Positions 36,274 to 51,617 of a stretch of 64,000 nucleotides of DNA are shown here, one piece after another (position 1 is the first letter of the stretch; every line of letters starts with the position of its first letter). Below the pieces are notes generated by a model. The model saw only the letters and a list, made by a program, of their open reading frames with translations, did not search any database and was not told the origin of the DNA. Both the position numbers and the translations under genes were made by a program. The stretch is from Fermentibacter sp963718745 [NCBI: Candidatus Fermentibacterota bacterium] (GTDB taxonomy: Bacteria; Fermentibacterota; Fermentibacteria; Fermentibacterales). The stretch covers positions 1,054,001-1,118,000 of the forward strand of contig OY970370.1 of the NCBI GenBank assembly GCA_963718745.1, read 5' to 3'.

Positions 36274-36636
36274 TCAGCCCTCTTTCTGCTCCGGGGAGCC
36301 CACGCTGACCGTAAGAGAGATGTGGCAGAGCCTCTGCCTCACCCGGTTGGCCCTGCCGCGGGCCCTGGGCATGATCCTCTTCACGATCGGTCCGTTGTCT
36401 ATCGCGATCTGAGAAACGGTCAGTTCGTCTATGTCCAGCTTGGCGCCCTCCGCCTTGTGGACGGCGTTGGCGACAGCCGAATCAAGGGTCTTCTCTATCT
36501 CCCTGGACGCGTTCTTAGGGATCGTGAGCAGGATCGAGAGAGCCTGATTCACGGTCTTCCCGCGTATGAGGTCCGCAACTTGCCTGGCCTTGCGGGGAGG
36601 CACCCTGACGTACTTGGCCCTGGCGGAAGCTTCCAT
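36274..36636 (-). CDS. rplV: 50S ribosomal protein L22
   Basis: A 120-residue L22. AKYVRVPPRKARQVADLIRGK, NAVHKAEGAKLDID and MPRARGRANRVRQRLCHISLTV give the core and the tip of the exit-tunnel loop. The stop is 1 nt before the rpsC start. Confidence 0.97.
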   Translation of the reverse strand: MEASARAKYVRVPPRKARQVADLIRGKTVNQALSILLTIPKNASREIEKTLDSAVANAVHKAEGAKLDIDELTVSQIAIDNGPIVKRIMPRARGRANRVRQRLCHISLTVSVGSPEQKEG

Positions 36637-36652
36637 CTGCGACCTCCCGGTC

Positions 36653-36919
36653 CTACTTCTTCTTCTCGCGGTGGCCGCGGAACGTACGCGAGGGAGAGAA
36701 CTCCCCGAGTTTGTGGCCTACCATGTTTTCGACGACATAGACGGGCACGAACTTGCGCCCGTTGTGAACGGCAAATGTGTGGCCGACGAACTCGGGTGGA
36801 ATCGTCGACCTGCGGGCCCAGGTCCTTATGACCTTCTTGTCGCCTTCGCCGGCCATGGCGAGAACCTTCTCAACCAGTCTGGCGTCGACGTAGGGGCCCT
36901 TCTTGAGCGAACGGGCCAT
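36653..36919 (-). CDS. rpsS: 30S ribosomal protein S19
   Basis: An 88-residue S19: [49 protein letters not shown] and [17 protein letters not shown]. The ATG at 36919 is the family start, 2 nt after rplB; the longer frame is rejected. Confidence 0.97.
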   Translation of the reverse strand: MARSLKKGPYVDARLVEKVLAMAGEGDKKVIRTWARRSTIPPEFVGHTFAVHNGRKFVPVYVVENMVGHKLGEFSPSRTFRGHREKKK

Positions 36920-36921
36920 TG

Positions 36922-37758
36922 CTACCTCCTCCCGCCGGTCGGCCTGCGCCTTGTTATCAGCTTGTCCGAGGGCTTGTGCTTCCTGGTTCTCAGACCTTTG
37001 GCAAGCTGGCCCCACGGTGAGCACGGATGGCGCCCGCCGCTGGACTTGCCTTCACCGCCACCCATCGGGTGATCGATGGGGTTCATGGCGACACCGCGCA
37101 CGCTGGGCCTGATGCCCAGCCAGCGGGAGCGTCCGGCCTTGCCGATCCTGGTGTTGGAGTGGTCGGCGTTGCCTATGGTCCCGATCGTTGCCATGCAGGT
37201 CAGTGCGACCATCCTCATCTCGCGGGAAGGCAGCCTCAGCGTCGCCATGCCGTTCTCGCGTGCGAGGAGCTGGACACCGGCACCCGCGCTCCTTGCGAGC
37301 TGGCCGCCGTACCCGGGCCTGAGCTCGACGTTGTGGATGATCGTGCCCAGAGGAATCCTGGACAGCGGAAGGTGATTCCCGACCTCAGGCGGAGCGTCGT
37401 TCCCGGAGAGGACCGACTGACCGACCTTCAACCCCTCGGGGGCCAGGATGTACCGCTTGTCGCCGTCGGGATAGAAGACGAGCGCTATCCTGGAGGACCT
37501 GTTGGGATCGTACTCGATGGATCTCACGGTTCCGGGGATGTCGAACTTGTTCCTCTTGAAGTCGATGAGCCTGTAGAGCCTCTTGTGGCCTCCGCCCTGG
37601 TGGCGGCAGGTCACGCGGCCGAGGTTGTTCCGGCCGGCCTTGCTCTTCAGGGGCTCCATCAGCGGCTTTTCTCCGCGCTTCTTGGTGATCTCCGCAAAGT
37701 CCGGCAGGATCGTGAACCTGCACCCCGGGGTCACCGGCTTGAGTTTCCTGGTTCCCAT
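36922..37758 (-). CDS. rplB: 50S ribosomal protein L2
   Basis: A 278-residue L2 needed for peptidyl-transfer centre assembly. Signatures are [47 protein letters not shown], and the conserved C-terminal [25 protein letters not shown] with the key His. Length fits the family. Confidence 0.98.
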   Translation of the reverse strand: MGTRKLKPVTPGCRFTILPDFAEITKKRGEKPLMEPLKSKAGRNNLGRVTCRHQGGGHKRLYRLIDFKRNKFDIPGTVRSIEYDPNRSSRIALVFYPDGDKRYILAPEGLKVGQSVLSGNDAPPEVGNHLPLSRIPLGTIIHNVELRPGYGGQLARSAGAGVQLLARENGMATLRLPSREMRMVALTCMATIGTIGNADHSNTRIGKAGRSRWLGIRPSVRGVAMNPIDHPMGGGEGKSSGGRHPCSPWGQLAKGLRTRKHKPSDKLITRRRPTGGRR

Positions 37759-37760
37759 GC

Positions 37761-38048
37761 CTACACCCCTTCGAAGAACTCGACCGACTGGCCGGCGGCC
37801 AGGGTCACGATCGCCTTCTTCCAGGAGGATCTCCTGCCGAGGTTCCTCCCGAGGCGCTTCTTCTTGCCCTGCATGTTCATTGTGTGAACGGCGAGCACGC
37901 TTACACTGAAGATCTCCTCGATGGCACGGGCGATGTCATGCTTGGTCACCGTGCGGGGAACCCGGAAGCTGTACCTGTTGAAGGACTCCCTCTGTGCCGT
38001 GGATTTCTCCGTCACCAGAGGCGTGAGGATGACATGCCTTGCATCCAT
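37761..38048 (-). CDS. rplW: 50S ribosomal protein L23
   Basis: A 95-residue L23: [42 protein letters not shown] and [28 protein letters not shown]23 surrounds the exit tunnel and is the docking site for trigger factor. It shares one base with the end of rplD. Confidence 0.97.
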   Translation of the reverse strand: MDARHVILTPLVTEKSTAQRESFNRYSFRVPRTVTKHDIARAIEEIFSVSVLAVHTMNMQGKKKRLGRNLGRRSSWKKAIVTLAAGQSVEFFEGV

Positions 38049-38671
38049 CAGATCACCCTCTCCTTGAGCAGGTCGACCGCAGTCTCGGAGAGCAGCACGA
38101 CCTCGGAATTTACAAGGGTGGTAAGGCTGACACTGCGGGCGTTCACGGCAACAGCGCGGGGTATGTTGCGGCTGGCGCGGACCACTGTCTCGTCCGAATC
38201 TCCGACGAGGATAACGGTCCGTCGGCCGTCGCAGCCATGGTTTTTGAGCATCTCGGCCATCTCGCGCGTCCGGCCTGTGGAGGCCAGATCGCGGAGCAGC
38301 CTGAGATTGCCTTCCGAGAGCCGCTCGCTGAGGATGCCGGCAACGGCCTTGCGCCTGACCTTGCGGTTGATCTTGAGCGACCAGACGCGGGGATGGGGTC
38401 CGTGGGCCACTCCGCCGCCGACCCAGATCGGCGAGCGGAAACTGCCGGCCCTGGCGTGCCCCGTGTGCTTCTGCTTCCAGGGCTTCGCGCCGGACAGCCT
38501 CACATCGCTGCGGTCCTTGGTGCTGGCAGTCCCGGCACGGGCGTTGAGCATGTCGGCCCTGGTGACCTCCCAGAGGACATGGGTCGATACACTGACGCCG
38601 AAGATCTCCTCGGGGAGCTCGACTGTCCCGACCTCTTCGCCCTTCATGTTGTAGACTCTGGCTTCGGGCAT
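38048..38671 (-). CDS. rplD: 50S ribosomal protein L4
   Basis: A 207-residue L4. The tunnel-loop region KPWKQKHTGHARAGSFRSPIWVGGGVAHGPHPR is well conserved. In E. coli L4 also represses the S10 operon. The stop overlaps rplW by one base. Confidence 0.97.
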   Translation of the reverse strand: MPEARVYNMKGEEVGTVELPEEIFGVSVSTHVLWEVTRADMLNARAGTASTKDRSDVRLSGAKPWKQKHTGHARAGSFRSPIWVGGGVAHGPHPRVWSLKINRKVRRKAVAGILSERLSEGNLRLLRDLASTGRTREMAEMLKNHGCDGRRTVILVGDSDETVVRASRNIPRAVAVNARSVSLTTLVNSEVVLLSETAVDLLKERVI

Positions 38672-38672
38672 T

Positions 38673-39305
38673 TTATCTGCCTCCTCCCCTCTTCTTGCTG
38701 ACGAGGAGGTAGGTGTTGCGGGAGCCCGGTACGGCGCCCTTGAGGAGGAGCAGGTTGTTCTCGAGATCGACCTTTACGACCTCGAGATTCTTGACGGTTG
38801 TCTTTTCTCCGCCGTCCCTGCCCGGCATGCGCCTGTTCTTCCTTACCTCGCCGGGCGTGGTGTGCTGGCCGATGGATCCCGGGACTCGCTTGGACTTGCA
38901 TCCGTGAGCGTTGTCTCCACCCGAGAAACCATGGCGCTTCACGACACCCTGGAAGCCCTTGCCCTTGGTGAGGCCGGTCACGTCGACCTTCTCACCCGGC
39001 AGGAAGATAGACAGGTCGATGAAGTCGCCGGGGGCGACCTCTCTGTCCGCCATCACGGGGATCTCCTTCAGGCAGGAGACCGGAGGAGCGCCAGCCTTGT
39101 CCAGGTGGCCTATCTCCGGCTTCGTGAGCCTGTTCTTCCTCTGCTGGCGGTATCCGATCTGGATGGCCTCGTATCCGTCGGTGTCCACGGTCTTCACCTG
39201 GACCACCGGGCACGGGCGGGCTTCCAGAACGGTGACAGGCAGGACCTTTCCGTCGTCGCGGAAAATACGGGTCATGCCCACCTTGCGAGCCATGAGACCG
39301 CTCAT
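38673..39305 (-). CDS. rplC: 50S ribosomal protein L3
   Basis: A 210-residue L3: GLMARKVGMTRIFRDDGKVLPVTVLEA, VDVTGLTKGKGFQGVVKRHGFSGGDNAHG and GSIGQHTTPGEVRKNRRMPGRDGGEK. The ATG at 39305 follows GGAG-like sequence; the M at residue 5 is an alternative. It is preceded by a 159-bp gap before rpsJ. Confidence 0.97.
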   Translation of the reverse strand: MSGLMARKVGMTRIFRDDGKVLPVTVLEARPCPVVQVKTVDTDGYEAIQIGYRQQRKNRLTKPEIGHLDKAGAPPVSCLKEIPVMADREVAPGDFIDLSIFLPGEKVDVTGLTKGKGFQGVVKRHGFSGGDNAHGCKSKRVPGSIGQHTTPGEVRKNRRMPGRDGGEKTTVKNLEVVKVDLENNLLLLKGAVPGSRNTYLLVSKKRGGGR

Positions 39306-39464
39306 CGGTTCTCCACTCCCGTCGCTGAAGTCCCCTCAAGGCGGAGGGACAAGCGTTTCTGTTCTGCACAGGCCGGTGGGCCACCGCCTTCGCCCTGCCG
39401 TGCCTCGGACACTCTTAGCCCGGCTGCGCCGGACCAGTCAGTAGGCTGCCGGAATGCCTCCCGG
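39306..39464 (-). other. Non-coding gap between rpsJ and rplC
   Basis: No gene was seen in these 159 bp, the longest gap inside the S10 cluster. It contains a short hairpin at 39330-39350 (GTCCC/GGGAC plus two pairs after a bulged C) some 25 nt upstream of rplC, and GGTG/CACC complementarity near 39375. No T-run is present. It may be an RNA leader, but nothing specific is recognised. Confidence 0.4.
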
Positions 39465-39776
39465 CTACCTCACCTCGACGTCGACCCCTGCGGGGACATC
39501 GAGCTGTCGCAACACTTCGGTGGTCTGCTCGCCGGGATCCTCGATCTCGATGAGCCGCGAATGGATCTTCATCTCGAACTGCTCACGCGACTTCTTGTCC
39601 ACGTGAGGGCTCCTGAGGACCGTGAAGAGGGTCCTCTTCGTGGGAAGTGGAATGGGACCGGAGACCGTAGCCCCCGTCTGCTTCACGCCACGCACGATGC
39701 TCTGAGCCGACCTGTCCAGCAGACGGTGGTCATAGGCTCTCAGTCTGATTCTCAACTTGGCTCCGTTCACGCTCAC
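39465..39776 (-). CDS. rpsJ: 30S ribosomal protein S10
   Basis: A 103-residue S10 (NusE): [57 protein letters not shown]10 also joins antitermination complexes with NusB and NusG. It directly follows fusA here, without tuf between. Confidence 0.98.
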   Translation of the reverse strand: MSVNGAKLRIRLRAYDHRLLDRSAQSIVRGVKQTGATVSGPIPLPTKRTLFTVLRSPHVDKKSREQFEMKIHSRLIEIEDPGEQTTEVLRQLDVPAGVDVEVR

Positions 39777-39816
39777 TCCCCTGGAAACGGCGCGGCGCCA
39801 CTCGGGGCTGCCGCGG

Positions 39817-41889
39817 TCAAGGCCTGCAAGTAATTCCCATCCTCTGCATGAGCGCCTGCGCCACCAGCGGTGGAGCCTCGGCGAACTCCAGAAGCTGCAT
39901 TGAATATCCTGCGCGCCCCTGGGTCAGGGAACGCAGGGCGGTAGTATAGCCAAAAAGTTCTGCAAGTGGTACCCTTGCGGAAAGAGCCGTCGCCTCGCCC
40001 CCCGCCTCCATGGAGGTGACCCTCCCCCGCCTCGATCCCAGGTCGCCTATCACGTCCCCCACGTACTCCTGCGGCGACAGTATGTCCAGCTTCATGAAGG
40101 GTTCGCGGAGTATGGGGGATGCGGCCTGAAGAGCCTCCCTGACGGCGGCTGCCGCGGCCGAGGAGTAACCGAGTTCGCTCGAGTCCGTCTCGTGGAGCCT
40201 CATCGACAGGATCGCCACCGCGACTCCGTCCACGGGAAAGCCCGCGAGGGGACCGCCTCCGATCGAGCCCATCACGCCGGCCCTGGCCGCCTCGACGAAG
40301 GCCGCGGGCACCCGGGGGTCGACTGCGGAATGCGAGAAGGATACACCGCTGTCCGAGGGGACGATCTCCAGTCTGACATGGCCGAAGTGCCGTCTGCCTC
40401 CGATCTCCCTCTCGAAGAACGATTCGGCCTCGGCCCTTCGCGAGATGCCCTCGCGATAGGATACCTGGGGCTTCCCGGTCTTTACCGATAGCTTCTTCTC
40501 GCGCCTCAGCCGGTCGACCACTATCTCGAGGTGGAGTTCACCCATGCCCCTCACGAGCAGCTGGCCCGTGTCCTCGTCCGAGCAGACCCGGAGCGTGGGG
40601 TCCTCGCCGGTGAGATCGGAGAGGGCCTGTTCGAGCGCCTTCTCGTCCTTGGTGCTCTCGGGTTCGATGGCCATCTGGATCACCGGGTCGGGGAACTTCA
40701 TCGACTCGAGCGAAAACGGGTGGTCCATGTCGGTAAGCGTGTCGCCTGTAGCGGCGTTCCTGAGACCAACGGCCGCTATGTCCCCTGCTGCGATCTCCTC
40801 GAGGTGCGTCCTCTTGTCCGCATGCATCCTGACGAGCCTCGCCAGGCGCTCGCGCTTGCCTGTCCTGTTGTTCAGGACGGTGTCTCCGTCGGCTGCGAGA
40901 CCGGAGTAGACGCGCATGTACGCAAGGCGGCCCAGGTGATCGTCGCTCTGGATCTTGAAGACGAGGGCTGTGAAGGGCTCCTCGTCGGTCCTCTCCCTGC
41001 TCTCCGTGCCGTCTCCGGGAATGGTCCCGACGACGGCCGGGAGGTCGACCGGGGATGGAAGCCAATCAACTACGGCGTCGAGGAGGGGCTGGACCCCGAT
41101 GTTGCGGAGAGCGGCGCCGCAGAGGACGGGGACGAATCTTCCCTCGATGGTTCCCTTCCTCAGGAGCTTGCGCACCTCCGGCTCCCCGAGGGTTCCGGCC
41201 AGGTATCGCTCGAGCGCGCCGTCGTCCAGTTCGGCCGCGGCCGCCCAGACATCCTCGCGGGCCTTCTCGTATGCCGGCCGCATGTCGTCGGGGATGGCCG
41301 CCCTGACTATCGAGCCGCCCTGCTCCTCCTGCGGGAAGAGCAGCGCGCTCCCCTCGAGTACGCTCACGATCCCGGAGAAGGTTCCGGCGCTGCCGATCGG
41401 GAGCATGACCGGCAGGGGGTGCGCGCCGAGCCTCTCGGTCATCATGTCGAGCACCCTGCCGAAGTCGGCGCCCTGCCTGTCCAGCTTGTTCACGAAGGCG
41501 AGCCGGGGGATGGAATACCGGTCGGCCTGCCGCCAGACGGTCTCGGACTGGGGTTCGACCCCGCCGACGGCGCAGAAGACCGCTACAGCCCCGTCCAGGA
41601 CACGCAGAGAGCGTTCCACCTCGACTGTGAAGTCGACGTGCCCGGGAGTGTCGATGATGTTGATCTGCATGCCGCGCCAGTGGCACGTGGTCGCCGCGGA
41701 GGTGATCGTTATCCCCCGCTCGCGCTCCTGCGGCATCCAGTCCATCGTGGCCGTGCCGTAGTCGACGTCGCCCATCCTGTGGAGCCGCCCCGTGTAGAAG
41801 AGTATCCTCTCCGTCACGGTCGTCTTGCCGGCATCGATGTGGGCCATGATGCCGATGTTCCGGATGAACTCCGGATCAGGCCTGCTCAT
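39817..41889 (-). CDS. fusA: Elongation factor G
   Basis: A 690-residue translocation GTPase. The G domain shows [21 protein letters not shown], the switch region [29 protein letters not shown] and [10 protein letters not shown]. The later domains hold [19 protein letters not shown] and [17 protein letters not shown]. The segment [13 protein letters not shown] differs slightly from the common GEVHDGAATMDWM. Location between rpsG and rpsJ supports the main EF-G. Confidence 0.95.
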   Translation of the reverse strand: MSRPDPEFIRNIGIMAHIDAGKTTVTERILFYTGRLHRMGDVDYGTATMDWMPQERERGITITSAATTCHWRGMQINIIDTPGHVDFTVEVERSLRVLDGAVAVFCAVGGVEPQSETVWRQADRYSIPRLAFVNKLDRQGADFGRVLDMMTERLGAHPLPVMLPIGSAGTFSGIVSVLEGSALLFPQEEQGGSIVRAAIPDDMRPAYEKAREDVWAAAAELDDGALERYLAGTLGEPEVRKLLRKGTIEGRFVPVLCGAALRNIGVQPLLDAVVDWLPSPVDLPAVVGTIPGDGTESRERTDEEPFTALVFKIQSDDHLGRLAYMRVYSGLAADGDTVLNNRTGKRERLARLVRMHADKRTHLEEIAAGDIAAVGLRNAATGDTLTDMDHPFSLESMKFPDPVIQMAIEPESTKDEKALEQALSDLTGEDPTLRVCSDEDTGQLLVRGMGELHLEIVVDRLRREKKLSVKTGKPQVSYREGISRRAEAESFFEREIGGRRHFGHVRLEIVPSDSGVSFSHSAVDPRVPAAFVEAARAGVMGSIGGGPLAGFPVDGVAVAILSMRLHETDSSELGYSSAAAAAVREALQAASPILREPFMKLDILSPQEYVGDVIGDLGSRRGRVTSMEAGGEATALSARVPLAELFGYTTALRSLTQGRAGYSMQLLEFAEAPPLVAQALMQRMGITCRP

Positions 41890-41979
41890 GACCCACCTTC
41901 CGCCGCACGCGTGTCCGACACTTGAGCGAGCTGGCGCAGCGAGTGATGCGGCGGCCCTCCTGGATTCTCTCCCGGAGGG

Positions 41980-42453
41980 CTACCAGCGATAATGCGCGAA
42001 GGCCTTGTTAGCCTCGGCCATCTTGTGGGTTTCGTCCTTCTTCTTGACGCTGCCGGAGTTCTCGCCCCTGGCTGCGTCCATGATCTCGCCCGAGAGCTTC
42101 TCGGCCATGGTGTGTCCCTTGCGGGACCTGGAATAGCTGATGATCCAGCGTATCGCCAGGGCGTCGCGCTCGGAGGGCTTGACCTCCATCGGGACCTGGT
42201 AGGTCGAACCGCCGACCCTTCTGGATTTCACCTTCAACACGGGCCTGACGTTGTTCATGGCCCTGTTGAAGACGCCCAGGCCGTCCTGTCCCGTCTTCTC
42301 CTCGATGATGTCCATGGATCCGTAGAAGATCCTCTCGGCTACAGGCTTCTTGCCTTCGGACATCAGAGCGTTGATGAACTTGGAAACGAGGGTGTTCCCG
42401 TATCGCCTGTCGGGTATCGGTTCCCTCCTCTTCGGTGCCGCACGTCTGGGCAT
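41980..42453 (-). CDS. rpsG: 30S ribosomal protein S7
   Basis: A 157-residue S7: YGNTLVSKFINALMSEGKK, IIEEKTGQDGLGVFNRAMNNVRPVLKVKSRRVGGSTYQVP and MAEKLSGEIMDAA. S7 organises the 30S head. It lies 38 nt after rpsL and 90 nt before fusA. Confidence 0.98.
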   Translation of the reverse strand: MPRRAAPKRREPIPDRRYGNTLVSKFINALMSEGKKPVAERIFYGSMDIIEEKTGQDGLGVFNRAMNNVRPVLKVKSRRVGGSTYQVPMEVKPSERDALAIRWIISYSRSRKGHTMAEKLSGEIMDAARGENSGSVKKKDETHKMAEANKAFAHYRW

Positions 42454-42491
42454 GTTTCAGACAACTCCTGCCGTGTTCAACTAGGTTGTAC

Positions 42492-42863
42492 CTAAGAGGG
42501 TTTCTTGGCCCCGTACTTGGATCTGCTCTGACGCCTTCCCTCCACACCGGAGGTATCCTCGACACCCCTTATGATGTGGTAGCGGACGCCTGGAAGGTCC
42601 TTCACCCTTCCGCCCCTCACCAGGACGACCGAGTGCTCGTTGAGATTGTGGCCCTCGCCGGGAATGTAGCAGGTGACCTCATACCCGTTGCGGAGCCTCA
42701 CTCTCGCTACCTTCCTGAGAGCGGAATTGGGCTTCTTGGGGGTGCTGGTGTACACCCTGGTGCAGATGCCCTTCTTCTGAGGGCAACCGGTCAACGCCGG
42801 CGCCTTGGTCTTCGATTCGGGTTTCGATCGTCCGAACCGGACGAGCTGATTGATCGTCGGCAA
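42492..42863 (-). CDS. rpsL: 30S ribosomal protein S12
   Basis: A 123-residue S12: [72 protein letters not shown] spread over the decoding-site core. The lysine of the KPNSALRK loop is the usual streptomycin-contact residue and is wild type. Confidence 0.98.
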   Translation of the reverse strand: MPTINQLVRFGRSKPESKTKAPALTGCPQKKGICTRVYTSTPKKPNSALRKVARVRLRNGYEVTCYIPGEGHNLNEHSVVLVRGGRVKDLPGVRYHIIRGVEDTSGVEGRRQSRSKYGAKKPS

Positions 42864-42917
42864 CTCAACTCCTTTCAGCGCCGGTATGCCTTGCCGGCTG
42901 TTCGGGAAGCCCGTACT

Positions 42918-47702
<4,785 letters not shown>

Positions 47703-47704
47703 CG

Positions 47705-50700
47705 CTACTTCTCCTCCTCGGTGACGAGCTCTACATCGAGCGCCAGGCTCCTCATCTCGTTGAGGAGGACGTTGAACGATTCCGGTACGCCTGGATCAGG
47801 AATGTTCTCGTTGTTCACAATCGCGCTGTAGGCTCTCGAACGGCCTTCGGCGTCGTCGGACTTGATCGTCAGCATCTCTCTGAGGGTGTAGGCGGCGCCG
47901 TAGGCCTCGAGAGCCCAGACCTCCATCTCGCCGAGCCTCTGTCCACCCTTCTGCGCCTTTCCTCCCAGCGGCTGCTGGGTGACCATCGCGTACGGGCCGG
48001 TCGAGCGGGCGTGCATCTTGTCCTCGACCTGGTGGGCCAGCTTCATCATGTACATCACGCCCACCGTGACGGGGCGCGCCATGGGCTCACCGGTGCGGCC
48101 GTCGTACAGGACGCTCTTGCCGTCCTCCGGGAGACCCGCCTCGGCGAGCAGCTTGCGGATCGTATCGTTGGGCGCGGAGTCGAAGACGGGTGTGACCGCG
48201 TCGAATCCGAGCGCCTTGGCGGCCCAGCCGAGGTTCGTCTCCAGGATCTGGCCGACGTTCATCCTCGACGGGACTCCGAGGGGGTTGATGCAGATGTCGA
48301 CGGGCGTGCCGTCCGGGAGATAGGGCATGTCCTCCTCGGGAACGATTATGCTGACCACGCCCTTGTTGCCGTGCCGGCCGGCCATCTTGTCGCCGACCTG
48401 CAGCTTCCTGCGGCTGGCGATGAGGACCTTGACCAGCTTGAGCGTGCCCGGCTGGAGGTCGTCGCCACGGTTCAGCTTGTCGATCTCGATCTCGTACTCG
48501 TGCTGCATCCTGTCCAGGACCTGGGCGGCCCTGCGGAGGACCTGCCTGGCCTTGTCGTCGGTCTCGAGGTTGTCGACGAGCTGGCGGCCGTAGTCCATGT
48601 CCATGAAGTTGAGCTTGTTGAGTATCGTCGCGGAGAGCTTCCTCCCTGCGGGGATGGCCACCTCGCCGGTCAGCGTGTCGACCATGTCGACCGCCTTCTG
48701 GTCCTTGAGGAGTTCCTTCAGTATGGAGTCCCGCTCCTCGCAGAGCTTCGACTTCTTCAGATCATGGGTCTGTGCGAGCTTCTGGATCTTCTCGTCCAGC
48801 TCGCGGCGAGCCCTCTCGGACCTGTCGCGCCTCGCGTAGACCTTCACGTCTATCACCACTCCGTCCATGCCGGCCGGAGCCTTGAGCGAGACGTCCTTCA
48901 CGTCCCCGGCCTTCTGGCCGAAGATCGCGCGGATCAGCCTCTCCTCGGGTGACTGGTCCTGCTCGCCCTTGGGAGTGACCTTCCCGACGAGATAGTCGTC
49001 GGCCTTGACCCTCGAGCCGACCCTGATGATGCCGTCGGCATCGAGGTTGCGCTTGGCGTCTTCGCCTACGTTCGGGATCTCCCGGGTGAGCTCCTCGGGA
49101 CCGAGCTTGGTCTCCCTGAACTGGGTTTCGAGCTCGAAGACGTGGACGCTCGTGAAGATGTCCTTCTTGATCAGCTTCTCGCTGACGACGATTGCGTCCT
49201 CGTAGTTGTAGCCGTTCCACGGGCAGAGAGCGACTATGGCGTTTACGCCGAGCGCGAGCCTGCCGTTGCTCGTCGCCATCCCGTCGGCCAGAGGCTGTCC
49301 GGCCGCGACGTGCTCGCCCTCGTGGATCAGGGGCTTCTGGTTGATCGACGTGTCCTGGTTCGTCCGTACGAACTTCTTGAGTTTGTATGTGTCGTAGCGG
49401 TTGAAGTCCAGCGGGTCGCTGTCGGCTCTGACGACGATCATCGCCGAGTCCGCGAACGTCACGGTGCCGCTCCTGCGGGCGGAGACGAGAGCGCCGGAAT
49501 CCTTGGCGGCCCTTCCCTCCAGGCCCGTACCGACTATGGGGGCCTCGGTATAGAGGAGGGGCACGGCCTGGCGCTGCATGTTGGAGCCCATCAGAGCCCT
49601 GTTCGCGTCGTCGTGCTCGAGGAACGGGATGAGCGCTGCCGACACTCCGACGAGCTGCTGCGGGCTGACATCGATGAACTCGACTTCGGACGGCGGGACC
49701 AGGGGGAAGTTGCCGGCCCTCCTGGAGCGGACGAGAGGTCCGATCAGGTTTCCGTTCTTGTCGAACCCGGCATTGGCCTCGGCTATCGTGGTCCTGTCCT
49801 CGCGGTCGGCGGAGAGGTAGACGACCTCGTTGGTCACCTTGCCTTCGATCACCCTTCGGTAGGGCGCCTCGAGGAAGCCGAACCTGTTTATGGAGGCGTA
49901 CACGGCGAGCGTTGTTATCAGACCGATGTTGGGGCCCTCGGGGGTCTCGACGGGGCACACCCTGCCGTAGTGGGTGTGATGAACGTCCCTGACGTCGAAA
50001 CCGGCCCGCTCACGGGTCAGTCCGCCTTCGCCGAGCGCACTGGTGCGCCGCTTGTGGGTGAGCTCCGCCAGAGGATTGGTCTGCTCCATGAACTGTGACA
50101 GCTGGCTGGAGCCGAAGAACGTGTTTATCACGCTGGAGAGAGTGCGGGAGTTGACCAGTTCGGTAGGCGTGAGCTTGTCGCGGTCCTGGTGGCCCATCCT
50201 GTCGCGTATGGTGCGGGCCATCCTGCTGAGACCCTTCGAGAACTCCTGCCCGAGCAGCTCGCCGACGGTCTTGACCCTTCGGTTGCCCAGGTGGTCGATG
50301 TCGTCGGCTGTTATCTTGCCCTCCCGGAGCTTGATGAGGTTGTCGACTATCGCGACGAGGTCGTCCACCGAGAGTGTGAGCCTGTCCATCGTAGTGTCGA
50401 TGTTGAGACGCTCGTTGAGCTTGTAGCGCCCGACCTCGCTCAGGCTGTACCGCTTCGAATCGAAGAACATCGATCGGAGGTAGCTCCTGGCGTGGTCGAG
50501 GGAGGGGGCTTCGGTTCCCCTGAGAGCCTCGTAGATCCAGAGAGTGGCGTTGTCCTCGCTCTTCTCCTGGCCCGTGCCGAGACTGCTCTCCTCCTTCGCA
50601 AGCGTCTTCCTGATGCCGTCGAAGTCGGTCTTCTCGCTCCGGATCTCGAGGAAGGAGGCTTTCTTTATGCCCCTGGCCACGAGGTTCTCGATCTTCTCGA

Positions 50701-51508
50701 TCGACTCCACGGGTTCGTCCACATGCGCGAGGAGCTCCCCGGTTTCGGGATCGACCAGGTCGTCCGCGAAGGACTTCAGTGTGAGGTCCACCGCCCTTCC
50801 CCTGTTCTTCAGGGCGGCCTCGAGGTCGCGCTCGACCTTGGGGTAGAAGCGGCAGAGGATCTCGGAATCTGTGGCGAGCCCGAGGGACCGGAGCAGCATG
50901 GTGATGGGGATCCTCTTGGGACGCTTGTCTATGTTGGCGAAGATGACGTCGTTCGTGTCCAGCATTAGGTCGAGCCAGGAACCACGCTGGGGAATCACGC
51001 GGGCGCTGCAGACCCTGCGCCCTCTCTGTACCGTCTTCTCTTCGAAGAACACGCCGGGGCTCCTGTGGAGCTGGCTGACGATGACGCGCTCGGCGCCGTT
51101 GATGATGAAGGATCCGGTCTCGGTCATCAGTGGCAGTTCGCCGTGGAACACCGACTGCTGAACGATCCGGGATACTTTCTTGTCATCGGGAGTGCCGCGG
51201 AAGACGAGCCTCAGTTTGGCGTTGAGCGGAGCCGAATAGGTGAGATGCTTGTCCAGCGCTTCCTGTATGCTCCAGCGGGGAGTCCCGACCGTGTACTCGA
51301 CGTATTCCAGCGAGAACTCCTTGTTGGTGCTCTCGATGGGGAACGTGTCGAGGAATATCTTGTGTAGACCCTGTGGAAGTCGCTCATCCGGCGGCACGTC
51401 GGCCTGCAGGAACATGTCGAACGATTTCTTCTGGATCTCGAGGAGATCCGGCAAATCGATTGCTGGAATCGCGCACGAGTAATCCCTGACTGGTCTCTTA
51501 GGATTCAC
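47705..51508 (-). CDS. rpoB: DNA-directed RNA polymerase beta subunit
   Basis: A 1267-residue beta. Recognisable parts are GSFIINGAERVIVSQLHRSPGVFF, the rifampicin region SSQLSQFMEQTNPLAELTHKRR, RRTSALGEGGLTRERAGFDVRDVHHTHYGRVCPVETPEGPNIGLI, and KMAGRHGNKGVVS near the C-terminus. The length is normal for FCB-like bacteria. It is preceded by a 109-bp spacer with a strong hairpin. Confidence 0.98.
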   Translation of the reverse strand: MNPKRPVRDYSCAIPAIDLPDLLEIQKKSFDMFLQADVPPDERLPQGLHKIFLDTFPIESTNKEFSLEYVEYTVGTPRWSIQEALDKHLTYSAPLNAKLRLVFRGTPDDKKVSRIVQQSVFHGELPLMTETGSFIINGAERVIVSQLHRSPGVFFEEKTVQRGRRVCSARVIPQRGSWLDLMLDTNDVIFANIDKRPKRIPITMLLRSLGLATDSEILCRFYPKVERDLEAALKNRGRAVDLTLKSFADDLVDPETGELLAHVDEPVESIEKIENLVARGIKKASFLEIRSEKTDFDGIRKTLAKEESSLGTGQEKSEDNATLWIYEALRGTEAPSLDHARSYLRSMFFDSKRYSLSEVGRYKLNERLNIDTTMDRLTLSVDDLVAIVDNLIKLREGKITADDIDHLGNRRVKTVGELLGQEFSKGLSRMARTIRDRMGHQDRDKLTPTELVNSRTLSSVINTFFGSSQLSQFMEQTNPLAELTHKRRTSALGEGGLTRERAGFDVRDVHHTHYGRVCPVETPEGPNIGLITTLAVYASINRFGFLEAPYRRVIEGKVTNEVVYLSADREDRTTIAEANAGFDKNGNLIGPLVRSRRAGNFPLVPPSEVEFIDVSPQQLVGVSAALIPFLEHDDANRALMGSNMQRQAVPLLYTEAPIVGTGLEGRAAKDSGALVSARRSGTVTFADSAMIVVRADSDPLDFNRYDTYKLKKFVRTNQDTSINQKPLIHEGEHVAAGQPLADGMATSNGRLALGVNAIVALCPWNGYNYEDAIVVSEKLIKKDIFTSVHVFELETQFRETKLGPEELTREIPNVGEDAKRNLDADGIIRVGSRVKADDYLVGKVTPKGEQDQSPEERLIRAIFGQKAGDVKDVSLKAPAGMDGVVIDVKVYARRDRSERARRELDEKIQKLAQTHDLKKSKLCEERDSILKELLKDQKAVDMVDTLTGEVAIPAGRKLSATILNKLNFMDMDYGRQLVDNLETDDKARQVLRRAAQVLDRMQHEYEIEIDKLNRGDDLQPGTLKLVKVLIASRRKLQVGDKMAGRHGNKGVVSIIVPEEDMPYLPDGTPVDICINPLGVPSRMNVGQILETNLGWAAKALGFDAVTPVFDSAPNDTIRKLLAEAGLPEDGKSVLYDGRTGEPMARPVTVGVMYMMKLAHQVEDKMHARSTGPYAMVTQQPLGGKAQKGGQRLGEMEVWALEAYGAAYTLREMLTIKSDDAEGRSRAYSAIVNNENIPDPGVPESFNVLLNEMRSLALDVELVTEEEK

Positions 51509-51562
51509 CTGGCTCTCCTAACGACTGACTCTTTTTACTGGGCCAACCCGGTCCGGGACAAA

Positions 51563-51596
51563 CGGCGAGAGAAGGCGTAGAAGCCTTCTCCCGCCG
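51563..51596 (-). other. Strong hairpin in the rplL-rpoB spacer (possible attenuator or processing site)
   Basis: On the minus strand a 14-bp stem (CGGCGGGAGAAGGC with GCCTTCTCTCGCCG, one G-U pair) closes a 6-base loop. Only TTTG follows, so termination would be partial at best. In E. coli the same spacer holds an attenuator and an RNase III site, which sets the lower beta/beta' to L12 ratio; the position here suggests the same use. Confidence 0.65.
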
Positions 51597-51617
51597 ACGG
51601 AACCCTGCGTACGGTCA

